From Calothrix membranacea FACHB-236 (GTDB lineage: Bacteria > Cyanobacteriota > Cyanobacteriia > Cyanobacteriales > Nostocaceae), in contig NZ_JACJPX010000079.1 of NCBI RefSeq assembly GCF_014696315.1, forward strand, positions 1-35,937: 35,937 nucleotides of DNA, in the 5' to 3' direction. The stretch's first letter is position 1, and the number at the start of each line of letters is the position of its first letter. Under the pieces are notes generated by a model, which saw nothing but the letters and a program-made list of their open reading frames with translations, was not told the origin of the DNA and did no database searches. Positions 8,441 through 17,898 of the stretch are shown here, piece after piece. Both the position numbers and the translations under genes were made by a program.

Positions 8441-8839
8441 TACCTGAGTGAAAATTAGATTCTCGGCTTGTGCAAAAAGTCGGGAATCTTGGCTGACTTG
8501 CAAAATTTATAAATTGATTGGCATTTTTGCCATAAAACAGAACTACCATAAGCTGCGATCGCAACCAATCCAAAATCTAAAATTGCCTAACTCTTCTGAA
8601 AGTCATAGAAGAAAAAAATATAAAAATTTTTAGATGCCAATAATTAGCTACTAAATAAACAGAAAACTGTCATAGATATCAAGCTCTTGGCAAATCTTAA
8701 TTATAAAGAATCTCAATAAAATAAATAAAAAAATTTAGTCTGTAGAGAGATGTATTTCTTACTGGGTAATAGTTTGATACTTATTACTTGTGTTTTAAGT
8801 TTTAATGAGAAAACGTAGAATCTGATGTAAAAATTATTT
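8441..8839. other. Intergenic region without recognised gene
   Basis: AT-rich sequence between the SH3 and CDF genes. It contains one HIP1 octamer but no protein-like frame. A 61-codon frame at 8448-8633 has no recognisable composition or start signal. It presumably carries the CDF promoter. Confidence 0.5.
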
Positions 8840-9745
8840 ATGACGTACGATAACCGCGCAGTGGTGCGAAGGGTTTTAATTATTACCTTACTGTTAAACC
8901 TGTTTGTGATGGCATTAAAAGCAGTAGTGGGTTACTCTACAGGCTCTTTAAGCTTGCTAGCTGATGCTTTACATAGTGTTACTGATAGCGCCAACAATGT
9001 TTTAGGGTTGGTTACTAGTAAGTTTTCTTCCCCAAAACCCGATCGCGAACATCCCTATGGACACCAAAAATTTGAAGCTGTGGGTGCTTTGGGAATTTCT
9101 GCTTTTTTAGGAATCGCTTGTTTTGAAATTCTCCAAGGCGCAATTGAGAGAATTTTTAAAGGTGGTCAACCTGTAACCATATCACCAGCAGAATTATGGC
9201 TATTACTAATTGTGCTGGGTGTAAATATTTTTGTGACTTTTTACGAACGGAGTGAAGGGAAGCGAGTAGGTAGTCCAATTTTAATTGCTGATGCTACACA
9301 TACCATGAGTGATGTGTGGGTAACCATTACTGTCATTGGCGGTTTGGTTGGCGTATCGCTAGGTTACCAATGGTTAGATATAGTTTTAGCTTTTCCTGTT
9401 GCTTTGTTAGTTTTTTGGAGTGGTTGGTCAGTTTTAAAAGATAATTTACCTTCTTTGGTCGATGAAATGGCGATCGCACCAGAAGCAATCCATGCGATCG
9501 CGCTTTCGGTTCCGGGAGTAATTAATTGTCATGACATCGCTTCTCGTGGAGTTCTGGGCCGTCAAGTCTTTATGGAAATGCATTTAATTGTCGATGCTAC
9601 AGATGTAGAAACCGCCCACCGCATCACCGAAGAAGTCGAAAGGCGACTAGAAGAACGTTTCCGTCCAGTAAGGATTCTCATCCATGTCGAACCCCCAGCT
9701 TACCAGTCTGAGACAATTACATTTGAATCTGAAGTGAAGGGATGA
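8840..9745 (+). CDS. Cation diffusion facilitator (CDF) family metal transporter
   Basis: This 301-residue inner-membrane protein has the CDF layout of six hydrophobic segments followed by a cytoplasmic metal-binding domain. The metal site residues are visible in TM2 (LADALHSVTDSANN) and TM5 (ADATHTMSDVW). The motif HPYGHQKFEAVGAL between TM2 and TM3 is typical. The C-terminal domain (about 205-290) includes VPGVINCHDIASR and MEMHLIVD. CDF proteins export Zn(II), Fe(II), Mn(II) or Co(II) by proton antiport. The HxxxD/HxxxD pair leaves the metal open, zinc and iron being most common. It is monocistronic, convergent with guaA, and a strong hairpin separates the two. Confidence 0.9.
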   Translation: MTYDNRAVVRRVLIITLLLNLFVMALKAVVGYSTGSLSLLADALHSVTDSANNVLGLVTSKFSSPKPDREHPYGHQKFEAVGALGISAFLGIACFEILQGAIERIFKGGQPVTISPAELWLLLIVLGVNIFVTFYERSEGKRVGSPILIADATHTMSDVWVTITVIGGLVGVSLGYQWLDIVLAFPVALLVFWSGWSVLKDNLPSLVDEMAIAPEAIHAIALSVPGVINCHDIASRGVLGRQVFMEMHLIVDATDVETAHRITEEVERRLEERFRPVRILIHVEPPAYQSETITFESEVKG

Positions 9746-9805
9746 ATGTAGAGAAAATTAACCGCAGATACACGCAGATACACGCTGATGAATTCCCCAA
9801 ACAAA

Positions 9806-9843
9806 ATGATGAGTTTGTAGTTGAAATAGCTACAAACTCATCA
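9806..9843. terminator. Bidirectional terminator-like hairpin
   Basis: GATGAGTTTGTAG (9808-9820) and CTACAAACTCATC (9830-9842) form a perfect 13-base stem with a 9-base loop, extended by one T-A pair. It sits between the convergent CDF and guaA genes. U-tracts are weak on both sides. A small tandem repeat of ACGCAGATAC lies just before it. Confidence 0.65.
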
Positions 9844-9897
9844 CTCTTGTACAAACGCGATTAATTGCGTCTCTCCAACTGAGTACTCAGCACTGAC

Positions 9898-11520
9898 TTA
9901 TTCCCACTCGATGGTTCCAGGCGGCTTGGAGGTGATGTCATACACTACTCGGTTGACACCTTTCACTTCATTGACAATGCGGTTAGAAATTACTTCCAAA
10001 ACATCGTAAGGTATCCGCGCCCAATCTGCTGTCATTCCATCTTCGCTGGTGACAATCCGTAAGACGATGGGGTAAGCGTAGGTACGTTTATCGCCCATCA
10101 CGCCGACGCTACGAATTGGTAGCAACACTGCAAATGCTTGCCAAACTTGATTGTACAAACCACGTTGATTAATTTCTTGCCGCACAATTAAATCCGCATC
10201 GCGCAAGATATTTAATCTTTCGGATGTCACTTCACCGAGAATCCGAATTGCTAAACCAGGGCCGGGGAAAGGTTGGCGTTGGACGATTTCTTCAGGTAAA
10301 CCAATAGAACGCCCAACTTTGCGGACTTCATCTTTAAAAAGTTTCCGCAATGGTTCTACTAGTTTGAAGCGTAAATCTTTGGGTAATCCACCCACATTGT
10401 GATGACTCTTGATTTTGACTGCTACTCGTTCGCCAGTTTGGGGATCGACGTTGGTATCAGCCGATTCAATCACGTCGGGATACAGGGTACCTTGAGCTAA
10501 ATAATCAAAGTGACCGAGGCGTTTGGATGTTTCTTCAAATACGCGAATGAATTCATGACCGATGCGGCGACGCTTTTCTTCGGGATCTGTGACACCTTCC
10601 ATCATCTCCAAGAAGCGATCGCGTGCGTTAACATACTCTACAGGAATATGAAATTGCTCTTGGAATAGCTTCACTAATCTTTCTGGCTCATACTTCCGCA
10701 TAAAGCCTTGATCGATAAACACACAAGTGAGTTGATCGCCAATTGCTTTATGTAATAAGAAAGCCAAGGTAGAGGAATCAACCCCACCAGAAAGCGCTAA
10801 CAGCACTCGCTTATCACCAACTCTGGCACGAATTTCGCGTACAGACTCTTCCACAAACGCTGCTGTAGTCCAGGTAGGTTCGCAGTCGCAGATATGATAA
10901 ACAAAGTTGCGAATTAATGCCAACCCACCTAAAGAATGCACCACTTCCGGATGGAACTGGACACCATAAAGTTTTCTTTCGTGGTCAGCAATCGCCGCAC
11001 AAGGAGTATTTTCTGTATGTGCTAGCAATTCAAATCCAGGAGGCATTTTTGTGACTGAGTCGCCATGACTCATCCACATTGTGGTGCCTTCTTCAACGTT
11101 AGTTAGTAAATCTGTGGGATCATCTATATATAGTGATGCCTTACCATACTCACCGCGATCAGCCTTTTCTACCAACCCACCTAGCTGGTTTACCATCAAT
11201 TGCATTCCATAGCAGACACCCAAAATAGGAACACCTAAATTCCAAATTTCTGGGTCACAATGGGGTGCGTGCTCTCCATAAACTGAACTTGGGCCACCAG
11301 AGAGAATAATTCCTTTCGGATTAAGTTGCCGTAACTGTTCAGCTGAAGTACGATAGGACAGGACTTCGGAGTATACCTGCGTCTCACGGATGCGACGGGC
11401 AATTAGCTCCGAATATTGCGAGCCGAAGTCTAAAATTACAATTATTTGGCGATTAAGCTGTCCCCAGGTTTCAGTGGATTGGGGTGCTTGTTCTGTTAGT
11501 AGAGTCACCGCTGTATTCAT
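9898..11520 (-). CDS. guaA: GMP synthase (glutamine-hydrolysing)
   Basis: GuaA converts XMP, ATP and glutamine to GMP, the last step of guanine nucleotide synthesis. The 540-residue protein has all three parts. The class I glutamine amidotransferase holds nucleophile C103 in GVCYGMQLM and H190/E192 in QFHPEV. The ATP pyrophosphatase domain holds the P-loop SGGVDSS at 244-250. The C-terminal dimerisation domain ends in [13 protein letters not shown]. The N-terminal 25 residues are a less conserved extension usual in cyanobacteria. It follows cbiD on the same strand after a 226-base gap, so the two may be separately transcribed. Confidence 0.97.
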   Translation of the reverse strand: MNTAVTLLTEQAPQSTETWGQLNRQIIVILDFGSQYSELIARRIRETQVYSEVLSYRTSAEQLRQLNPKGIILSGGPSSVYGEHAPHCDPEIWNLGVPILGVCYGMQLMVNQLGGLVEKADRGEYGKASLYIDDPTDLLTNVEEGTTMWMSHGDSVTKMPPGFELLAHTENTPCAAIADHERKLYGVQFHPEVVHSLGGLALIRNFVYHICDCEPTWTTAAFVEESVREIRARVGDKRVLLALSGGVDSSTLAFLLHKAIGDQLTCVFIDQGFMRKYEPERLVKLFQEQFHIPVEYVNARDRFLEMMEGVTDPEEKRRRIGHEFIRVFEETSKRLGHFDYLAQGTLYPDVIESADTNVDPQTGERVAVKIKSHHNVGGLPKDLRFKLVEPLRKLFKDEVRKVGRSIGLPEEIVQRQPFPGPGLAIRILGEVTSERLNILRDADLIVRQEINQRGLYNQVWQAFAVLLPIRSVGVMGDKRTYAYPIVLRIVTSEDGMTADWARIPYDVLEVISNRIVNEVKGVNRVVYDITSKPPGTIEWE

Positions 11521-11746
11521 GATGGCGAGAGTGTGTCTGTTAGGAGTAAGTCGCGCTGTGGTCTAAGAACTACCATTATTTCCGCCCGTTCTAGGTTTGT
11601 AATGGTAAATAAATCCCGCACAGACCCGCTTCAATAGCGTGTCTGTTTAGCCAAGAATTCGGCTTGGTATTAAAAAGAAAAAAATACCCTAGAGTTGATA
11701 CCGAAAAAGTTATTTATTTGGATTATTAATGATTATTCATATTAAG

Positions 11747-12862
11747 TTAACATAATTTTCCGGATAACATACAAGCAGTTTTGCTCTTTACGATAATTTT
11801 GCGATCGCGGTCAAAAAGTACCGATCCACAGGCTATAGCTGATGTATCTCTACTGCTGTGGCTGCGAATATATTCTTGGGAACGGGAGTCTATAGCCTCT
11901 GCGATCGCGCTGTAAACTTGATTTACCCAATCACTCCCTGTTGTCGCATCTAGGTGACGGAGGTGAGCAAGTGCAGCTTCCGCAGTTGGGCTAGCAAAAA
12001 TTGTTTGTATATCTGGCTGCGACAATCCAGCTAAACTACAGTAGGTACTGAGAATTTCTCTGCGTCCATCAGCAAGATGATGATGGGTATGAAAAATCCC
12101 TCCTGCCAATTTCATTAGTTTTCCATGATACCCAAACAATAAGATTTCTTTAACACCCAAATTATCGGCTTCCACTAACATTGGCCCGATCCAGTTAGCG
12201 GTTTTTACTAACTGTTCGGGATTTATACCGATTTTTCTGGACAAATCTAAGCCATTCTCGCCAATGCAAAATACCAAACTGTCAAATTGGCTGGCTTTGT
12301 GTCGTAAGTCTGCCAAGAAAGCTGTCAATTGTTCTGGCGAACTTAAAGGTTGGGAAATGCCTGTAGTTCCCAATAGCGATAGTCCTTCCACCACGCCAAA
12401 AGCAGAATTAGAAGTGCGAACAGCAAGCGATCGCCCAGCAGGTAAAATTATTGTGACTATAATTTTTTCTTCTGGTGCTAACAGTCTGCGTAAGTTCTCT
12501 TGCAATAGTTTATGCGCGTAACTATAAATTGCCGCTTTACCATCAGCATTTAACTGCTTACCAATTCCTTCTCCTCCTTGAATTATTACTGTCTCCCCTT
12601 CTCCTTGGTGCCATTCTACTAATGCCCAAATCGGAGTATTTTTAGTCAGGTCGAGATTATCACCCGGATCGCTGCGGGTAATTGCCAAAGCCATGTTTTC
12701 TGATAATCCCGCTACCTGTTCAATCGGGATTTCAGCGATTTCGGCTGGTTCAATCAAATCTACTGAAACTACATTGACAGGTTGATGATGACGTAACCAA
12801 TGTAAAGCTGCAACGGCAGAAGCACAAGCAAAGACGGGGAGTGTGTATCCAGAACGGATCAT
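11747..12862 (-). CDS. cbiD: Cobalt-precorrin-5B C1-methyltransferase CbiD
   Basis: CbiD methylates C1 of cobalt-precorrin-5B, with S-adenosylmethionine, in the anaerobic (early cobalt) route of corrin ring synthesis, here leading to pseudocobalamin. The protein is about 371 residues, normal for the family. Recognisable blocks are GYTLPVFACASAVAA at the N-terminus, VIIQGGEGIG, VEGLSLLGTTGISQPLS, and FGYHGKLMKLAGGIFHTHHH. I place the start at 12862 (MIRSGYTLPVF), as in homologues; an ATG 12 bases upstream would add MTFL. No cobalamin riboswitch is evident upstream. No other cobalamin gene lies in the window. Confidence 0.93.
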   Translation of the reverse strand: MIRSGYTLPVFACASAVAALHWLRHHQPVNVVSVDLIEPAEIAEIPIEQVAGLSENMALAITRSDPGDNLDLTKNTPIWALVEWHQGEGETVIIQGGEGIGKQLNADGKAAIYSYAHKLLQENLRRLLAPEEKIIVTIILPAGRSLAVRTSNSAFGVVEGLSLLGTTGISQPLSSPEQLTAFLADLRHKASQFDSLVFCIGENGLDLSRKIGINPEQLVKTANWIGPMLVEADNLGVKEILLFGYHGKLMKLAGGIFHTHHHLADGRREILSTYCSLAGLSQPDIQTIFASPTAEAALAHLRHLDATTGSDWVNQVYSAIAEAIDSRSQEYIRSHSSRDTSAIACGSVLFDRDRKIIVKSKTACMLSGKLC

Positions 12863-12874
12863 GAGGAAAGTCAA

Positions 12875-13314
12875 AAATAAGTAGGTTGGCGAAATTAAAG
12901 ATAACTTGCGAGGTCTGTCATTTGTCCTTTGTCATTAGTCATTGGTAAGGCTTTCAAGCATGTTTATATTGCGTAACATAGTTTGATTTATTCCCGCCCA
13001 CTTACTTAGTTATGAATTTGTAATTCGTAATTAAATCAATAGCATGACGGTAGCGAGTCCAAGTTAGCGCTACATCTGCTAAAAAGGTTAGGTTAAATTC
13101 CTCAACCGCATAGAGATAGTAAGTTACGGGTGAGGACTAAATCCCCATCCGTAACCTAATTGCGAATGAATAATTACGAATTACGTTTAATGTGAATTAA
13201 GCCTTGAAACCTTTGAGATTTCGTAGGTAGTTACAAAACAATGATTTTGAATGAATCTTGAAACCCTTATAGAATAAGAGGCGTTTCTAATTCACATCAG
13301 GTGAGAATTGTAAA
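12875..13314. other. Intergenic region with hairpin and repeats
   Basis: This stretch holds a run of CATTTGTC/CATTAGTC repeats (about 12915-12950) and a hairpin with arms GTTACGG and CCGTAAC (13123-13155). A possible small mobile element lies at 13190-13297. No gene is apparent. Confidence 0.5.
13190..13297. mobile_element. Possible MITE with ATGTGAATTA ends
   Basis: The 108-base segment starts ATGTGAATTA and ends TAATTCACAT, a perfect 10-base terminal inverted repeat. Inside are two direct copies of CTTGAAACC and no open frame. It lies just downstream of the 100-residue gene. Only one copy is present, so the call rests on structure alone. Confidence 0.35.
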
Positions 13315-13617
13315 TTAAATTCCTACTTGTAATAATACAGCTTGCATATCTTCCCAGGACAGGCCTTTTTGAATATAACGAGGCGATTCTGGATTGTAAG
13401 GGTTAGCCACTCGATCAATACTAATAATTTTAGCTTCGTCTGGCAGCACAGGTATATCAGGATCAAAAGCGGTTGGGCGCATTAATGAACTAGAAAAACC
13501 TTTAAATATAGCGATTTGGTCTTCCTCGTTGTCAACTTCCACCGTTACAAGTAAGACTTCTTGAGGACGTTTAACAGTATATTGTTCTAGTCGCTTGCCA
13601 ATGGAATTTTTCATCAT
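13315..13617 (-). CDS. Conserved hypothetical protein (cyanobacterial/plastid type, possibly DUF7734)
   Basis: The 100-residue protein is soluble and acidic, with no signal peptide or membrane segment. The blocks LEQYTVKRPQEVLLVTVEV, IAIFKGFSSSLMRPTAFDPD and LSWEDMQAVLLQVGI look like a family found throughout cyanobacteria and in plastid-bearing eukaryotes. I think this is DUF7734 but am not certain of the number. No function is known to me. The second Met (13614) could equally be the start. The gene shares its strand with the DUF3177 gene; the latter ends 218 bases upstream with a hairpin between them, so they are probably separate units. Confidence 0.75.
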   Translation of the reverse strand: MMKNSIGKRLEQYTVKRPQEVLLVTVEVDNEEDQIAIFKGFSSSLMRPTAFDPDIPVLPDEAKIISIDRVANPYNPESPRYIQKGLSWEDMQAVLLQVGI

Positions 13618-13725
13618 CTCAAGGATGTTCGCGTAGCGTCTTTGTAGGAAAATTATGAAGGATAAAGGATGAAAGTGGATTATATAGCCATCCTATTTCA
13701 GTTGAGAACAATATCGGTTTTGGCT

Positions 13726-13759
13726 GTTGACTGTTGACTGTCAACGGTTAACAGTCAAC
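13726..13759. repeat. GTTGAC/GTTAAC hairpin repeat
   Basis: Arms GTTGACTGTTGAC (13726-13738) and GTTAACAGTCAAC (13747-13759) pair along 13 bases with one G-T wobble. It belongs to the same hairpin family as 285-311 and 34741-34774. It lies downstream of the DUF3177 gene and may act as a terminator-like element, though no U-tract follows. Confidence 0.55.
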
Positions 13760-13834
13760 AACGCTTCATGTTAGATTTCACAAATTATTTAGGATTGTTT
13801 ATATGTATATTTTCCTTCATCCTTCAGCCTTAAA

Positions 13835-14431
13835 TTACTGTTGTGTAGCGGAACGTCCTTGTTTACCTAGCTTCACTAACACAAAGTAGCTTAAGTAAAG
13901 GACGTAAAAGACTAAGCCCATGATCCCCAAAAAGCCGAGGAACGCAGGTTTGCTATTGGCATGGAAATATTCTTTAAATAGTAATGGGGCTTCTAACCAA
14001 ACGCGACAATATGAACTTTTGAAGGTAGCCTCAGAAAAAGCACAACCCAAAAAAGGTATAAAGGCGATCGTGCCTAAAATACCATAAATTGTCATCGCCC
14101 AACGCCAAGAGGTAAACACTAATTTTAATGCTCCGCTTGCTTGATACTCGACTTCATCATTGAGATCCACCCAGAACCACAAAGAAATGGGGATCAAAAT
14201 GCGACCTATCAATCCCGAGAGAAAACTGACTCCAAATCCCCCAATCATTAAGTAAATGGTGATCGCTAATATACTTGATACTCGCCAGTAAATCGTTAAT
14301 AGGCGTTGTATCCCTTCTGCTTTTTGCACAAATGCCCAAATTAGCAGAACTAGGGGAATAATCACCATAAAAATCAGCGCCAATCTGAAATCTAGCCAAA
14401 CAAACGGGCGAAACCAAACGTCATTTCCCAT
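13835..14431 (-). CDS. DUF3177 family membrane protein
   Basis: The 198-residue protein is highly hydrophobic with about five membrane segments (near 14-36, 48-72, 76-92, 108-130 and 163-188). It matches what I know of DUF3177, a cyanobacteria-specific family of unknown function. The opening VWFRPFVWLDFRLA and the block LISLWFWVDLNDEVEY-like region (IPISLWFWVDLNDEVEY) are characteristic. A pair of cysteines (CAFSEATFKSSYC) lies in a predicted loop. It has no co-directional close neighbour upstream: 435 bases separate it from cp12. Confidence 0.8.
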   Translation of the reverse strand: MGNDVWFRPFVWLDFRLALIFMVIIPLVLLIWAFVQKAEGIQRLLTIYWRVSSILAITIYLMIGGFGVSFLSGLIGRILIPISLWFWVDLNDEVEYQASGALKLVFTSWRWAMTIYGILGTIAFIPFLGCAFSEATFKSSYCRVWLEAPLLFKEYFHANSKPAFLGFLGIMGLVFYVLYLSYFVLVKLGKQGRSATQQ

Positions 14432-14866
14432 ATTTTTTACCAGAATATAAATCCAATACCATAACTAATAATCATGACCCATATTGAGGATATCTAATTA
14501 GTTATTAACAGGCTAATAACTGTCACATCATAGCTAATAAAAAAACAAGCAACTCAAAGATCCTTAACTTTTATCTTGCACCAGCCTGTAGCTATCTTAG
14601 GCAGCGTTTTAACACATACCTAAAGATTAAAGTCGGCTAAAACCCCACAAATCTCTAATTTTTAGTAGAAGTTTCTGCTTAGGAAACAAAACTTCCTAAT
14701 TACAACACCTCACGATCAATCGCTAATTATCCTTAATTTCAGGATCGGCTGATTAAATATCAAAGTGGAGTAACATTAGAGAGGGGCTGGCGTAAAGGTA
14801 CAAGATAAGCGTAAATAGGTCTTGGTTGCTTGTCTGTCAGAGGAAAAAAAATTAGCAACTCACATT
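14432..14866. other. Intergenic region without recognised gene
   Basis: AT-rich sequence between the DUF3177 start and the cp12 stop. I see no open frame, strong hairpin or known RNA motif. Confidence 0.45.
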
Positions 14867-15088
14867 TTAGTCGTCATAAACGCGGCACTCAGCTGCTTCT
14901 GGATTGTCGTCGCAGTACTGTTCTAAAGAATTTTTTGGTTTAGTTTGACGTTGGTGAGAAGCTTCTGCTTGTAATTCTTCGACTGCATCCCAAGCTGCTG
15001 CACATTCAGCAGAATTGCTCCCTGATACGTCACAGACAGCACGGGCTTGTTCAACTTCTTCTTGGATTTTTTCTTGAATGTCGCTCAT
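14867..15088 (-). CDS. cp12: CP12, Calvin cycle regulator
   Basis: CP12 is a small, intrinsically disordered redox protein. In the dark it bridges glyceraldehyde-3-phosphate dehydrogenase and phosphoribulokinase into an inactive complex; in the light thioredoxin releases them. The 73-residue sequence has the full layout: an N-terminal cysteine pair (C19 and C28 in AVCDVSGSNSAECAAAW), the core AWDAVEELQAEASH, and the C-terminal pair in LEQYCDDNPEAAECRVYDD, which inserts in the GAPDH active site. Both disulfides can form, so it is of the classical type. It is monocistronic and divergent from the FIST gene. Confidence 0.96.
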   Translation of the reverse strand: MSDIQEKIQEEVEQARAVCDVSGSNSAECAAAWDAVEELQAEASHQRQTKPKNSLEQYCDDNPEAAECRVYDD

Positions 15089-15471
15089 AGCTTTAGTCTC
15101 GTTGTGTGGTGTTAATACCAGTATAGAAAAATGTCAAAAATGGCAGTTTTTTGTGCTAACGTTCACCATTCTAACCACTTAGCTGTTAAGTTAGTGTTTT
15201 AGTCTGATGATCCATAACTAATACAATAAACGCTGGCAGATATACTAAACCTATATTTATCTTTTAAGATTTTGTATAGCCAGTACTACAAAAGTATAAT
15301 CATACAATAGATTGCATAAATCTAATAGGGAATAGCAACCCTAGGTTCTTGGGATAGACAGGGCATTGAAGTGAAATAAATTTAGTTGGCTTCAACTCTT
15401 GTCGGATGAAATTATATCCAGGAACAAAACTCAAAAAAACCAGCCCAACGAGAGAAAAAAGCCTAAAACTC
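15089..15471. other. Divergent intergenic region of cp12 and the FIST gene
   Basis: AT-rich leader region holding the promoters of both neighbours. I cannot single out a binding site. The frame beginning at 15406 is only an upstream extension of the FIST gene and has no conserved residues. Confidence 0.4.
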
Positions 15472-16686
15472 ATGGCAGAGCAAATGCAATGGGCGAATGC
15501 CCTATCAACCCGTCCTTCTTTGGAAGCAGCAATAACAGAGGTGGTAGAAAGGGCTGTCTCGTCGTTAACAGCGCCCCCGGATCTTGGGCTGGTATTTATT
15601 TCGTCGGCTTTTGGTAGTGAGTATTCCCGACTTTTGCCTTTGCTTGCTGAGAAACTTTCTGTACCTGTGCTAATTGGTTGCAGCGGTGGTGGTGTAATTG
15701 GCACTACAGACATGGGACAAACCCAAGAACTAGAAGCAGAAGCCGCTTTAAGTTTAACTTTGGCACATTTACCAGGGGTGGATCTGAGAGTCTTTCACAT
15801 TGTGGCTGAAGAATTACCAGACTTAGATAGTTCACCAGATGCTTGGATCGATTTAATTGGTGTACCACCTTCACCTAAACCCCAGTTCATTTTACTGTCT
15901 GGTTCCTTTTCATCGGGAATCAACGATTTATTACAAGGGCTAGATTTTGCTTATCCGGGATCGGTGACAATCGGCGGACAGGCTAGCGCAGGCGGTATGA
16001 GTGGTCGCCTAGCGCTATTTTGTAACGATCGCCTATATCGAGAAGGTACAGTAGGATTGGCTTTGAGTGGCAATATTGTATTGGAAACAATTGTGGCCCA
16101 AGGATGTAGGCCAATTGGTGAACCACTGCAAGTCACCAAAGCCGAACGCAATATTATTTTGGAACTAGATGAGCAAGTGCCGCTAGTAGTATTGCGCGAA
16201 GTAATTGCCAACCTCACCGAAACAGAACGGATGTTAGCACAACATTCTCTGTTTGTAGGTGTAGCAATGGATGGGTTTAAGCCTTCTTTGCAGCAGGGAG
16301 ACTTTTTAATTCGCGGGATTTTGGGAGTAGATCCTTCAGCAGGTGCGATCGCAATTGGCGATCGCGTTCGTCCTGGGCAAAGGCTACAATTTCACCTACG
16401 TGATGCCGAAACTTCTGCCACCGATTTAGAATTTCTCCTAGAACAGTATCAAAACCAACACGCTCCAGAAGCTTCAGCCACCGCCGCTTTGATGTTTTCT
16501 TGCGTAGGACGCGGTGAAGGACTCTATGGCAAACCAAATTTTGATTCCGAACTATTTAGGCGCTACATCAAAGATATCCCTGTAGGTGGTTTTTTCTGTA
16601 ACGGCGAAATCGGCCCCATTGGTGGTAGCACTTTCTTACACGGTTACACCTCAGTATTTGGGATTTGTCGGGCGTTGGATATTTAG
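15472..16686 (+). CDS. FIST domain sensory protein (FIST_N plus FIST_C)
   Basis: The protein of about 404 residues has a FIST N domain (about 20-220; IGCSGGGVIG and LLSGSFSSGINDLLQGLD) followed by a FIST C domain (about 225-400; YGKPNFDSELFRRYIKDIPV, GGFFCNGEIGPIGG and FLHGYTSVFGI). FIST domains are predicted to bind small ligands such as amino acids. This is a stand-alone version without a kinase or cyclase part. I chose the ATG at 15472 (MAEQMQWANALSTRPSLEA), as in homologues; the longer frame from 15406 adds 22 unconserved residues. Neighbours give no further clue. Confidence 0.88.
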   Translation: MAEQMQWANALSTRPSLEAAITEVVERAVSSLTAPPDLGLVFISSAFGSEYSRLLPLLAEKLSVPVLIGCSGGGVIGTTDMGQTQELEAEAALSLTLAHLPGVDLRVFHIVAEELPDLDSSPDAWIDLIGVPPSPKPQFILLSGSFSSGINDLLQGLDFAYPGSVTIGGQASAGGMSGRLALFCNDRLYREGTVGLALSGNIVLETIVAQGCRPIGEPLQVTKAERNIILELDEQVPLVVLREVIANLTETERMLAQHSLFVGVAMDGFKPSLQQGDFLIRGILGVDPSAGAIAIGDRVRPGQRLQFHLRDAETSATDLEFLLEQYQNQHAPEASATAALMFSCVGRGEGLYGKPNFDSELFRRYIKDIPVGGFFCNGEIGPIGGSTFLHGYTSVFGICRALDI

Positions 16687-16689
16687 AAT

Positions 16690-16795
16690 ATGGGCAAAAG
16701 TCAAAAGTCAAAAGTCAAAAGTCAAAAGTTATTCTCCCTTATCTCCCTCATCTCCCTTATCCCCAATCCCTTATTCCCAGTCCCCACTCCCTCAC
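16690..16795. repeat. Short tandem repeats (AAAAGTC, TCTCCCT, CCCAATC)
   Basis: Runs of AAAAGTC, ATCTCCCT and CCCAATC/CCCAGTC units fill the gap between the convergent FIST and phosphoesterase genes, up to the stop codon of the latter. Confidence 0.8.
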
Positions 16796-17898
16796 CTCGG
16801 CAGCAGAATTGTGCTGTTGTTATCAATCAATGTAGGAGTGCCACTATTGGCGATCGCGCCGTATTTTTGAATGTAGTGGCGGACTTTATAGGGAAACTGG
16901 GGAAAGTCTAATAAAGCATCGCCATCGGCAATAGTTGCCCAAAAGTCTCGTAAACTAGGTGCTAGTTCTTTCGCCTGGTCAATGGGCAAGTTTAAAGGTG
17001 GTAAAGTTAGTAACTTGATCAGGAAAGGAAAAGAGCGATCGCCCATCCAGTCTTTTGATAACTGTTGTAAGTTGGGAAAATCAGGTACTGCTCTCACTCT
17101 ATGAGATAAAATTTGTAACCATTGCCTACCGTAATTATCGCGATGGTACTCTAATACCCGATAGGGGTGAGGATAACTGACTAAAGAACCAGTGGTAATA
17201 TCATATACTCCTTCAGAGCAAGCAACATCCTGTACGTGTAAATGCCCAGTAAATACTAAATTTACGTTGTGGCGTTTGAGCAATTGCACTAATTCTCTGG
17301 CATTTTCCAACATATAGCGGTTTGCCATCGGATGGCGTAATTGATCTGGTAGATGCTCAACTACATTGTGATGCACCATCACCAAAACTAATTCATCTTT
17401 GACTTTTGCTAGTACTTCTTCTAACCACTGGAACTGTTGATCATCTAAACGCCCTATTTGCTGGCCTTGTTCGTTAAAAGAGTTAGAATTTAAGCCAATT
17501 AGCCTAACTCCAGGTAGCAACTCAGTTGTGTAGTAAGGTTGCTGGGGATTGTCATAACCAAACTTGCGGTAGTAGTAAGGAAAATCGGTAAACGCAATTG
17601 ATTGTTCATCCGCCATCAACACAGGTACGTCGTGATTTCCAGGCACAACATAGGCAGGAAAAGGTAACTTAGCTAAACGTTGTTGTAACCAAGCGTGGTT
17701 TTCTGGTTCGCCATGCTGGGTTAAGTCTCCTGGGATTAAAAGAAAATCTAAGTCAAGCTGTGTTAAATGTTCTAATACGCTTTCAAAACCAGGGATGCTG
17801 ACTTCCACTAGATGAAAGCGGCTGGGATGATCCCAAATTGTATGAGTCAGTGCGATATGTAAATCGCTAACTATGGCAAACCGAAAATTTAAAGCCAT
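16792..17898 (-). CDS. Calcineurin-like metallophosphoesterase
   Basis: The 368-residue protein carries all signature motifs of the two-metal phosphoesterase fold: VSDLH (10-14), GDLTQHGEPEN (57-67), GNHD (86-89), VMVHHN and TGHLHVQD. About 100 residues after the core form a family-specific tail of unknown role. It resembles the Icc/CpdA-type group of cytoplasmic enzymes, which act on phosphodiesters such as cyclic nucleotides, but substrate cannot be read from sequence. No signal peptide is present. The gene is convergent with the FIST gene and divergent from the long gap before trmB. Confidence 0.9.
   Translation of the reverse strand: MALNFRFAIVSDLHIALTHTIWDHPSRFHLVEVSIPGFESVLEHLTQLDLDFLLIPGDLTQHGEPENHAWLQQRLAKLPFPAYVVPGNHDVPVLMADEQSIAFTDFPYYYRKFGYDNPQQPYYTTELLPGVRLIGLNSNSFNEQGQQIGRLDDQQFQWLEEVLAKVKDELVLVMVHHNVVEHLPDQLRHPMANRYMLENARELVQLLKRHNVNLVFTGHLHVQDVACSEGVYDITTGSLVSYPHPYRVLEYHRDNYGRQWLQILSHRVRAVPDFPNLQQLSKDWMGDRSFPFLIKLLTLPPLNLPIDQAKELAPSLRDFWATIADGDALLDFPQFPYKVRHYIQKYGAIANSGTPTLIDNNSTILLPR

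Noticed and set aside
8448-8633. A 61-codon plus-strand frame after the SH3 gene
   Set aside because: No start signal and no protein-like composition; part of it covers a HIP1 site in AT-rich DNA.
11521-12900. A cobalamin riboswitch near cbiD
   Set aside because: I looked for the B12-box type conserved sequence upstream of cbiD and saw none.
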